In this document: positions 1-4,708 of the stretch, one piece after another | How positions within the stretch are numbered: the stretch's first letter is position 1 | Layout of the letters: every line of letters starts with the position of its first letter | Assembly: GCA_018664265.1 (NCBI GenBank) | Contig: JABJOR010000251.1 | Coordinates: 1-5,608, forward strand | DNA: 5,608 bases | Direction: 5' to 3' | Origin: Rhodospirillales bacterium | GTDB lineage: Bacteria > Pseudomonadota > Alphaproteobacteria > Rhodospirillales > Casp-alpha2 | Program-made: the position numbers and the translations under genes | The notes under the pieces: generated by a model | The model's database searches: none | The model's input: only the letters and a program-made list of their open reading frames with translations | What the model was told of the DNA's origin: nothing

Positions 1-401
1 AGAGATGGGAATCCTTTATAGCTATGGCTTCGAGTGCTTTTTTAGGGCCGACTATTTACAAAATAACCCCTCACGTCATTACAGCGGCATACTCTTCGTA
101 ATTTACATTAAGAGTTCTGCTCCACCCCGATTTAAAGAGTCCAAATGCTAATGCGCCTGGCCTTCTTTCGTGGCTTTCAAATCGCATCGGTGGCGCGCCG
201 GGAAATTCTTTTCTAACAATCTATCTGCCGAATTTTGTAAATGGAACTCCTCTGCCAGAACCGGGGTTTTAAATTTTTTTTGCCCCTGCCAGAAACGTCA
301 AAAATTATCAAATTCCATTTGGCTGAAAAAATGAATCAGTGGTGAATGTAAAAATGTTATGATCAAAATTCCGAAAAAGCCAAAAATGAACGAGCCAATT
401 T
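1..401. other. Left intergenic region without a convincing gene
   Basis: No frame here encodes a protein I recognise. A 48-codon plus-strand frame from the ATG at 5 (stop at 149) and a 38-codon minus-strand frame (187 to 71) are open, but neither has a clear ribosome binding site or family resemblance. The frame of the FliF-like gene that follows has a stop at 387-389, so that gene cannot extend leftward. The stretch is AT-rich from about 230 onward. Its only clear structure is a short direct repeat at 249-294. No FliF body or flagellar neighbour is visible. Confidence 0.6.
249..294. repeat. 12-bp near-perfect direct repeat
   Basis: CCTCTGCCAGAA (249-260) recurs as CCCCTGCCAGAA (283-294), matching at 11 of 12 positions with a 34-bp period. 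Between the copies lies a GGGG tract followed by an A/T run and a CCCC tract. It could be a regulator half-site pair (about three helical turns apart) or a chance duplication. I see no palindrome inside each copy that would favour a specific operator type. Confidence 0.4.
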
Positions 402-578
402 ATGGACACGCAGCACGACGACTTCAAAGCAAAAAAGCCGCTCGATAATTTACTCGACCTCGACCGGGTCGAAGGCAAACTGAATTCGTCTTCCGTCCGA
501 AAAGTTTCCGAGATCGTAGAACGCCACCCCGATGAAGCCCTGTCCATTATCCGTAACTGGTTGCATCAGGATAATTGA
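402..578 (+). CDS. Stand-alone 58-aa protein resembling the FliF C-terminal FliG-binding tail
   Basis: The 58-residue product starts MDTQHDDFKAKKPLDNLLDL and ends ALSIIRNWLHQDN. Residues 23-56 (VEGKL, then SSVRKVSEIVERHPDEALSI and IRNWLHQ) have the pattern of the last residues of FliF, the flagellar MS-ring protein. There the short helices separated by a HPxEA turn and the IIRxWL(H/Y)Q ending insert into the N-terminal domain of the switch protein FliG. Full FliF is roughly 530-600 residues with two membrane segments and a periplasmic ring domain; none of that is present. An in-frame stop at 387-389 and the ATG at 402 bound the gene. The ribosome binding site is weak (GAG at 392-394). The frame is intact, which argues against simple decay, but a leftover tail of a duplicated fliF cannot be excluded. 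The product would be a soluble cytoplasmic peptide, and binding to FliG is inference. Confidence 0.65.
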   Translation: MDTQHDDFKAKKPLDNLLDLDRVEGKLNSSSVRKVSEIVERHPDEALSIIRNWLHQDN

Positions 579-716
579 CCGCCTCAGAGACTCCGACAGA
601 GGAAATTCGGGCTCTTACCACCTATCAGTTCGAAAATTCATAAAGCTTCTGGGCAGAGCTTAAAACCACCCTCACCCGATTTATGCGCCGTAAAACTTCT
701 CCCCGAATTTCAAGAA

Positions 717-746
717 TTGAATTTTGCGGGTAGTCATTCATACTAT
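717..746 (+). promoter_or_regulatory. Possible sigma70-type promoter for mazG
   Basis: TTGAAT (717-722) and TACTAT (741-746) are separated by 18 bp, each matching four of six consensus positions. Transcription would start near 753, about 40 nt before the chosen mazG ATG. If so, the in-frame TTG at 724 and ATG at 745 lie outside the transcript, in line with the start at 796. The match is only moderate. Confidence 0.3.
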
Positions 747-795
747 GAAATTGAAACTCGAAAATTTTTTTTCTGATCCTGAGGATTTCCAAATC

Positions 796-1629
796 ATGTC
801 ATCAAGCGTCACTCCGTCCAATTTTGAGCGCCTTGTGGAGATTATGTCCCGGTTGCGGGACCCTGACACAGGATGTCCGTGGGATGTGGAGCAGACTTTT
901 GCCACCATAGCGCCCTACACCATCGAGGAAGCCTATGAGGTTGCCGACGCGGTTGAGCGTGGCGACATGGATGAGCTGCGCGACGAGCTGGGCGATTTGT
1001 TGCTGCAGGTGGTATTTCATTCTCGCATGGCCGAGGAAGCCGGTATGTTTGACGTTGAAGATGTGGCGAACTCAATTTCCGAGAAAATGCTGCGCCGTCA
1101 CCCGCATGTCTTCACCGACCAGCGTATTGATAATGCTGAGGCCCAAACCATCGCCTGGGAAGACATCAAGGCGGCTGAGCGCGATAACAAGGCCAAACGC
1201 ACTGGGGCCAAACATCCGGCCAGTGTGCTGGATGGCGTGGCGAATGGCCTGCCCGCCCTCACCCGCGCCCTAAAACTGCAAAAGCGTGCGGCCCGTGTGG
1301 GCTTTGACTGGGCCGATGCCCGATTGGTGATTGAAAAATTCCGCGAAGAGCTGGATGAGCTGGATGTGGAGCTTAACGCCAACACCCTTGATCAGTCTCG
1401 CGTTCAAGACGAAGTCGGCGATTTGCTATTCACCTGCGTCAATATTGCGCGTCAACTCGATATTGACCCGGAAAGCGCCCTGCGCCACGGCAACATCAAG
1501 TTTGAGCGCAGATTTCGTGAGCTGGAAGAAAACGTCCGAGCAGACGGTAATAAACCGCAATCCATGTCATTGGATGCATTGGAAGAGGCCTGGCACGCTG
1601 CCAAGGCCTCTCTTGCAGGGAAATATTAG
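796..1629 (+). CDS. mazG: Nucleoside triphosphate pyrophosphohydrolase MazG
   Basis: This 277-residue protein hydrolyses (d)NTPs to NMP and pyrophosphate; in E. coli it also lowers ppGpp and prevents cell death during starvation. Both MazG domains are visible. The N-terminal one has an early GCPWD motif (26-30), an EExxE helix (E44, E45, E48) and ExxD (E64, D67). The C-terminal, catalytically important copy in E. coli has EExxE (E184, E185, E188) and ExxD (E206, D209), followed by the KFERRF signature (235-240). Length is close to E. coli MazG (263 residues). I chose the ATG at 796 because GAGGA sits at 781-785 and the protein then begins like its homologues (about eight residues before FERLVEIM). 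In-frame starts at 724 (TTG) and 745 (ATG) would add an atypical N-terminal extension. The gene is monocistronic here and converges with rpoH. Confidence 0.96.
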   Translation: MSSSVTPSNFERLVEIMSRLRDPDTGCPWDVEQTFATIAPYTIEEAYEVADAVERGDMDELRDELGDLLLQVVFHSRMAEEAGMFDVEDVANSISEKMLRRHPHVFTDQRIDNAEAQTIAWEDIKAAERDNKAKRTGAKHPASVLDGVANGLPALTRALKLQKRAARVGFDWADARLVIEKFREELDELDVELNANTLDQSRVQDEVGDLLFTCVNIARQLDIDPESALRHGNIKFERRFRELEENVRADGNKPQSMSLDALEEAWHAAKASLAGKY

Positions 1630-1643
1630 TTATACTCCCCTGC
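1615..1643. terminator. Weak inverted repeat between convergent mazG and rpoH
   Basis: GCAGGG (1615-1620, inside the last mazG codons) is the reverse complement of CCCTGC (1638-1643), with a 17-nt AT-rich loop that itself contains short complementary runs. It sits exactly in the tail-to-tail junction, where a bidirectional terminator is expected. No T-run follows the stem on either strand, so intrinsic termination would be poor. Confidence 0.25.
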
Positions 1644-1654
1644 TCCGCTTTAGA

Positions 1655-2551
1655 TCAGGTTTGAGGTAACAAGTCCGCAGCACCATCACCTGCAGCCGCC
1701 AGAATGGCGTCCTTGATCTTGCTAAATGCTCGTGCTTCAAGCTGGCGGATACGCTCACGGCTGACACCGTAGATGTTTCCCAGCTCCTCAAGGGTTTTGG
1801 GCTCATCACTCAGGTAGCGTTCCTTGATGATCTCGCGATCACGTTCAGGAAGGTCCGCCAGGGCGTCGCCAAGAAGTGCACCGCGTTCATCGCTCATTTG
1901 GGATCTGGAAAGCACCATTTCCGGTGTCGGGCCGCTATCCACCAACGTATCAATAAACTCGTTTGATCCTTCCTCATCGGAAACCGTTGCATTGAGTGAG
2001 TGATCACGGCTGCTCAGGCGACGGTTCATGTTCTGCACATCATGCACAGCAACATTGGTAGCATCGGAAATCTGTTTGGCCTGGTTTTCGCTCAACTCGC
2101 CATTATCCATAATGGACAATTTGGACTTGATACCGCGCAGAGAGAAAAACAACTTTTTCTGGGACGCAACGGTGCCAAGCTTGACCAGTGACCAGGATTT
2201 CAGGATGTGTTCGGTAATGGACGCCTTGATCCACCACATGGCATAGGTGGACAGACGGAACCCCCGTTCGGGTTCGAACTTCTTCACGGCCTTCATCAGA
2301 CCAATACTGCCTTCCGAGACCAGATCAGCCATGGGCAAACCATAGCCTTTGTACTTCATGGCAATCTTGGCAACCAGACGCAGATGCGAGGTGACCAGCT
2401 TATGGGCGGCTTCCACATCGTCATGCAGGCGGTATTTATCCGCAAGGCTGTATTCTTCTTCGACACTCAGGATTGGATAGGTCCAGGCTTCCTGAAAGAA
2501 GCGGGACAGACCACCATCGACTGTTATTGCCGGTAAATTGAGTTTTGTCAT
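1655..2551 (-). CDS. rpoH: RNA polymerase heat-shock sigma factor RpoH (sigma32)
   Basis: This 298-residue group 3 sigma factor directs core RNA polymerase to heat-shock promoters (chaperones, proteases). Region 2 covers about 48-121, with KLVTSHLRLVAKIA (51-64), the DLVSEG core-binding segment (77-82) and the GFRLSTYAMWWIKASI -10 recognition helix (97-112). The RpoH box QKKLFFSLR lies at 131-139; the usual form has Asn where Ser137 is here. This box distinguishes RpoH from RpoD and RpoS and is tied to core binding and to control by DnaK and FtsH. Region 4 spans about 230-284, with the helix-turn-helix TLEELGNIYGVSRERIRQLE (253-272) for the -35 element. The ATG at 2551 is preceded by GGGAG (plus 2561-2565) at 9 nt. 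The gene has its own 430-bp upstream region with a strong promoter, a leader ORF and an RBS-masking segment, described separately. mlaA lies upstream on the same strand. Confidence 0.97.
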   Translation of the reverse strand: MTKLNLPAITVDGGLSRFFQEAWTYPILSVEEEYSLADKYRLHDDVEAAHKLVTSHLRLVAKIAMKYKGYGLPMADLVSEGSIGLMKAVKKFEPERGFRLSTYAMWWIKASITEHILKSWSLVKLGTVASQKKLFFSLRGIKSKLSIMDNGELSENQAKQISDATNVAVHDVQNMNRRLSSRDHSLNATVSDEEGSNEFIDTLVDSGPTPEMVLSRSQMSDERGALLGDALADLPERDREIIKERYLSDEPKTLEELGNIYGVSRERIRQLEARAFSKIKDAILAAAGDGAADLLPQT

Positions 2552-2558
2552 CTTAAAT

Positions 2559-2666
2559 ATCTCCCTTAATCCAAACGCGCCAAGCTGTAAGGCTGGCGAA
2601 ATTCCATAGCAAGTTCAAATGCATTTCAGCACAGATAACTTCCAAATATGGCAAAATTAGGGAGAT
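2559..2666 (-). promoter_or_regulatory. Anti-RBS / RBS pairing element in the rpoH leader
   Basis: In mRNA sense, ATCTCCCTAAT (plus 2666-2656) is complementary to ATTAAGGGAGAT (plus 2570-2559), which contains the rpoH Shine-Dalgarno. Eleven base pairs form with one bulged A, and two more G-U pairs can extend the inner end. About 85 nt loop out between the arms; within them GCCAGC and GCTTGGC segments (plus 2581-2599 region) form a local stem with one bulge. The helix would hide the rpoH RBS, a layout seen in thermosensors and translational attenuators. The upstream arm lies inside codons 10-13 of the leader ORF, so a ribosome translating that ORF would break the helix. Regulation is inference; the complementarity is seen directly. 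Confidence 0.5.
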
Positions 2667-2694
2667 GGATAGTATTGTATTTTGTGTATCGCAC
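2626..2694 (-). CDS. Putative 22-aa leader peptide of rpoH
   Basis: A GTG-initiated ORF of 22 codons (MRYTKYNTIHLPNFAIFGSY followed by LC) is preceded by AGGAGG (plus 2708-2703) at 8 nt. This is the best Shine-Dalgarno in the window. It lies between the rpoH promoter and rpoH, ending 74 nt before the rpoH ATG. The peptide resembles no family I know and has no run of one amino acid that would suggest a classical amino-acid attenuator. Its codons 10-13 form the anti-RBS strand that can pair with the rpoH RBS, so its likely value is the act of translation rather than the product. The alternative is a chance AG-rich stretch before a GTG. Confidence 0.4.
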   Translation of the reverse strand: MRYTKYNTIHLPNFAIFGSYLC

Positions 2695-2744
2695 AGTCTT
2701 ATCCTCCTATAAGCAATAAGCTAGATCAGCGATTTTATCGTTTC

Positions 2745-2772
2745 AAAAAAACCAACCAAATAAGATCTGGTC
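2745..2772 (-). terminator. Terminator-like hairpin in the rpoH leader (possible attenuator)
   Basis: In mRNA sense, GACCAGAU (plus 2772-2765) and AUUUGGUU (plus 2761-2754) form an 8-bp stem including G-U pairs around a CUU loop. GG and seven Us (plus 2751-2745) follow. It sits about 50 nt downstream of the predicted rpoH transcription start. It is preceded by another hairpin (plus 2797-2779) in which CGGU and CCU pair with AGG and GCCG around CUUU, with one bulged G. The stem is AU- and GU-rich, so it may be a partial terminator, giving either attenuation or a short leader RNA. It is far from the end of mlaA and lies past a promoter, so it is unlikely to be simply the mlaA terminator. Confidence 0.45.
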
Positions 2773-2803
2773 TTTTACCGGCCCTAAAGAGGCACCGATG
2801 GGT

Positions 2804-2856
2804 ATTATATAGCAATTTCTCACAACAACGTCAATAATTAATTTAATTAACACAAT
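2804..2856 (-). promoter_or_regulatory. Sigma70-type promoter with AT-rich UP-like tract for rpoH
   Basis: On the minus strand TTGACG (plus 2834-2829, five of six consensus) is followed by TATATAAT. The -10 is read as TATATA with a 17-bp spacer (plus 2811-2806) or as a perfect TATAAT with 19 bp (plus 2809-2804). Directly upstream of the -35 box is a nearly pure A/T stretch (about 2835-2851) resembling an UP element. Start of transcription is expected near 2797, giving a leader of about 245 nt before the rpoH ATG. No good sigma32-type promoter was found in the same region. Confidence 0.65.
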
Positions 2857-2936
2857 AAAATCAACAACATAAAGTGTTTATATAATGTCTAAGGTTAAGA
2901 AAAATTTATGGAAATAATGCACTTAACGTAGTACAC

Positions 2937-2958
2937 AAAGCGATTCACGGATCACTTT
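2937..2958 (-). terminator. Weak hairpin after mlaA
   Basis: In mRNA sense AAAGUGAU (plus 2958-2951) pairs with AUCGCUUU (plus 2944-2937) across a six-base loop, giving eight pairs including one G-U, 23 nt past the mlaA stop. An A-rich left arm and U-rich right arm are typical of an intrinsic terminator, but the U-run is only three long and lies within the stem. Confidence 0.35.
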
Positions 2959-2981
2959 AAGATAAATTTAGTTTCTGGAAC

Positions 2982-4178
2982 CTATTTGGCACCGTAAGCG
3001 AGAGCGTCATAAGAGTCCGGAATAACAACAACCTCGGCAACCTCTGTAGAGTGCTCAAAGTACGTCGGCTTACGCGGGGCATGCGGCGGGGTATTCCACG
3101 CAGCGCTACTGCTCGAATCAATAATGATGGTGGCGTATTCCACTGGCTCAAAGCGCGCCGAGAACGGGTCACTGATCATCAGATCCCCCTTGCCCAATTC
3201 CGGTACAGCGAGAGATGACACCTGATCATCATCGCCTTTAGATCCATCAGCGTCGCCAATTGAAGGATCATGCGCGGGTCCATTTGGATAATTCCCAAAT
3301 TCGAAATCCGGAATTGCAGGCAATTCCATCTCATCTCCATTGGAGATCGCAACATTGCGTTTCTGACGATAGAGGCTTCGCACTGCTGCGTAATAATCAA
3401 CAGAGGTGCTTTCAAGCTGGTTCAAATCATCGCGGATGATAGAGAAATCATGAACGGCGTTAATACCGTATTTATACCAAATCCAGTTGTCGCGATCATG
3501 ATTGTCCAGATAGTTCCCGACAGGATCCATCCAGGGATCAACCAGGAAGCGGCCTATAGAATCCCGTGGGTTGCCAGGGCCGAGAATTGGCAGGACCAGA
3601 TAAGGCCCCTCTCCCACACCCCAGACAGCCATAGTCTGACCAAAATCTTCATCATGTTCTTCCAGGCCAAAGCTGGACGCAACATCGGCTATGCCACCAA
3701 ATCCAAATAACGAGTTAACCACAAAACGACGGGCCGTGGTAAAGGCGCGCAGTGGCTCGCCTTGTAAAACATCATTTATAAACACAACGGGTGCCGAAAG
3801 ATTTGATAAAACACCACCAATCATGGATCGGGCGTGTGACGGCAAAACATTATAAGCATCGGACATAGGTCCAAGAATGACGTCATAGAACCCCTGGTTA
3901 AAACCAAACATCGCACGGTTAAACCCTTCGAGCGGATCATTCACATCTTCATCAGACTGAGATAACTGGTAGCTGGTCCCATACCCTGCCTCGGCAAGTT
4001 GAGAGTTTACGACGAATTCCTGATACTGGTTCAGATAGTCCTCAGATGGCTGAATGGTGCTGAAACCATCAGCAGAAGCAGTATCGGCAGTATTGAATGC
4101 GAGACAACCAACAAGCATCGTTCCACAAAGCAGCTTTGCCGCTTTAAAGCGGAATCCGTTTTTCAGAAAACTTTTCAT
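2982..4178 (-). CDS. mlaA: Outer-membrane lipid-asymmetry protein MlaA (VacJ) with C-terminal extension
   Basis: MlaA sits in the inner leaflet of the outer membrane. It lets misplaced phospholipids from the outer leaflet pass to periplasmic MlaC for return to the inner membrane. Numbered from the ATG at 4178 (398 residues), a basic n-region (KSFLKNGFRFKAAK) and hydrophobic segment end in the lipobox LVGC, with C25 as the acylation site. An ASA site at 34-36 is an alternative signal peptidase I site. The domain starts at NDPLEGFNR (80-88) and runs to about 275, with NVLPSHARSMIGGVLSNLSA (110-129), VFINDVLQG (132-140) and LVLPILGPGNPRDSIG (194-209). E. coli MlaA has 251 residues. Here about 120 extra follow, with an acidic GDADGSKGDDD linker (308-318) and a Ser-rich segment (354-358). 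I chose 4178 for its ordinary signal peptide and AGGGA four bases upstream; the in-frame ATG at 4238 would add 20 hydrophilic residues. No other mla gene is adjacent. Confidence 0.93.
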   Translation of the reverse strand: MKSFLKNGFRFKAAKLLCGTMLVGCLAFNTADTASADGFSTIQPSEDYLNQYQEFVVNSQLAEAGYGTSYQLSQSDEDVNDPLEGFNRAMFGFNQGFYDVILGPMSDAYNVLPSHARSMIGGVLSNLSAPVVFINDVLQGEPLRAFTTARRFVVNSLFGFGGIADVASSFGLEEHDEDFGQTMAVWGVGEGPYLVLPILGPGNPRDSIGRFLVDPWMDPVGNYLDNHDRDNWIWYKYGINAVHDFSIIRDDLNQLESTSVDYYAAVRSLYRQKRNVAISNGDEMELPAIPDFEFGNYPNGPAHDPSIGDADGSKGDDDQVSSLAVPELGKGDLMISDPFSARFEPVEYATIIIDSSSSAAWNTPPHAPRKPTYFEHSTEVAEVVVIPDSYDALAYGAK

Positions 4179-4252
4179 TTGGTCCCTGTCGCTCACATTA
4201 CTGCCCATGTTGGCGGTTTGTTTTTTATTTTTCGTCATAATCTACTCAGCCA

Positions 4253-4345
4253 TTACTCATGTCGTTGGATAATCTCATAACATTTGTCCGGGGAAAAGCT
4301 TTTATCAACATCCTTTAGTATGTCCTGAATATCAGTAAATAGCAT
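4253..4345 (-). CDS. Candidate 30-aa small ORF upstream of mlaA
   Basis: The frame encodes MLFTDIQDILKDVDKSFSPD then KCYEIIQRHE. It is rich in charged and hydrophobic residues in a helix-like pattern and unlike random AT-rich translation. An in-frame GTG at 4366 would make it 37 residues. GGA lies about 10 nt before the ATG. The stop is 14 nt from the outermost possible mlaA start (4238) and 74 nt from the preferred one (4178), on the same strand, so it could be cotranscribed with mlaA or act as its leader ORF. I recognise no family. Chance is quite possible at this size. Confidence 0.25.
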   Translation of the reverse strand: MLFTDIQDILKDVDKSFSPDKCYEIIQRHE

Positions 4346-4596
4346 GAATTGATTATCCAATATCACTTTGTTGCCCAGGTTTTTCCCGCTTCCTCACCGT
4401 TAATTCTGCTAAAGCCCTTAATTTCTGCCCGTTTTCAGCACAAAAAGAAACTTCGAAACATCGATACAATCCCGACTGGAAAAGTGAAACTGCACGACCT
4501 GCAAACCCTATACAATTTATAGTTACCAAATTATTACCGAAACGTTGTATTTTTACAACACTGACCCGTGACATATTTTTCAAATTTCCGGGTGTA

Positions 4597-4626
4597 TTTA
4601 CTCAAAACTCAAGAATCTATCATAAT
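4597..4626 (+). promoter_or_regulatory. Possible ispH promoter
   Basis: TTTACT (4597-4602) and CATAAT (4621-4626) are spaced by 18 bp, matching four and five of six consensus positions. The transcript would start near 4633 and leave about 75 nt before the GTG of ispH. It overlaps the minus-strand match assigned to mlaA. Confidence 0.3.
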
Positions 4627-4648
4627 AATCGTGAATAATGACTGGAAA
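4619..4648 (-). promoter_or_regulatory. Possible mlaA promoter, overlapping the ispH one
   Basis: On the minus strand TTTCCA (plus 4648-4643) and TATGAT (plus 4624-4619) are spaced by 18 bp, matching four and five of six consensus positions. Its -10 box shares bases with the ispH -10 box, so the two would compete if both are real. The resulting leader before mlaA would be about 430 nt and would cover the small ORFs. Confidence 0.25.
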
Positions 4649-4708
4649 ACTGGTGATCCATACGTCACATACTACATCTCTATCCATTTTTAAGGACGAT
4701 AGTCTCTC

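Larger units (their letters stand above)
4179..4708. other. Divergent intergenic region between mlaA and ispH
   Basis: This AT-rich spacer separates the outward-facing mlaA (-) and ispH (+). It holds the candidate small ORF at 4253-4345 and weak overlapping promoter matches near 4597-4648. A second open frame (TTG at 4583 or ATG at 4574, stop at 4353, minus) would encode 73-76 residues of no recognisable family and without a proper RBS. Its stop lies 7 nt before the ATG of the 30-aa ORF. Nothing else that I could support was seen. Confidence 0.5.

Noticed and set aside
2..151. 48-codon plus-strand frame from the ATG at 5, possibly the end of a gene from the left
   Set aside because: Too short, no family resemblance, and the upstream sequence is not available to judge it.
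71..187. 38-codon minus-strand frame beginning MRFESHERRPGALAFGLFKS
   Set aside because: Looks somewhat protein-like but has no RBS, no recognised family and no neighbour in the same direction; could be part of a dispersed repeat, which needs a genome search.
308..547. 79-codon minus-strand frame opposite the FliF-like ORF
   Set aside because: Ser/Phe-rich low-quality translation, antisense to a frame with a recognisable FliF pattern; treated as a shadow.
643..661. Hairpin AAGCT...AGCTT between the FliF-like ORF and mazG as a terminator
   Set aside because: The stem needs a bulge and is followed by AAAACC rather than a T-run on the plus strand.
724..795. Longer mazG reading frame from TTG 724 or ATG 745
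   Set aside because: The added 17-24 residues do not resemble MazG N-termini, have no RBS, and overlap a possible promoter; GAGGA supports ATG 796.
2552..2760. Heat-shock (sigma32-type) promoter for rpoH autoregulation
   Set aside because: No CTTGAA-like -35 paired with a CCCCAT-like -10 at proper spacing was found; TTGAAA near 2740 lacks a convincing -10.
2889..2927. Inverted pair GTTAAG / CTTAAC downstream of mlaA
   Set aside because: Six-base arms 22 nt apart in AT-rich DNA are expected by chance and have no T-run or motif context.
4353..4583. 73-76 codon minus-strand frame in the mlaA-ispH spacer as a gene in its own right
   Set aside because: No good RBS, no recognisable family and unremarkable codon use; kept only as part of the small-ORF finding.
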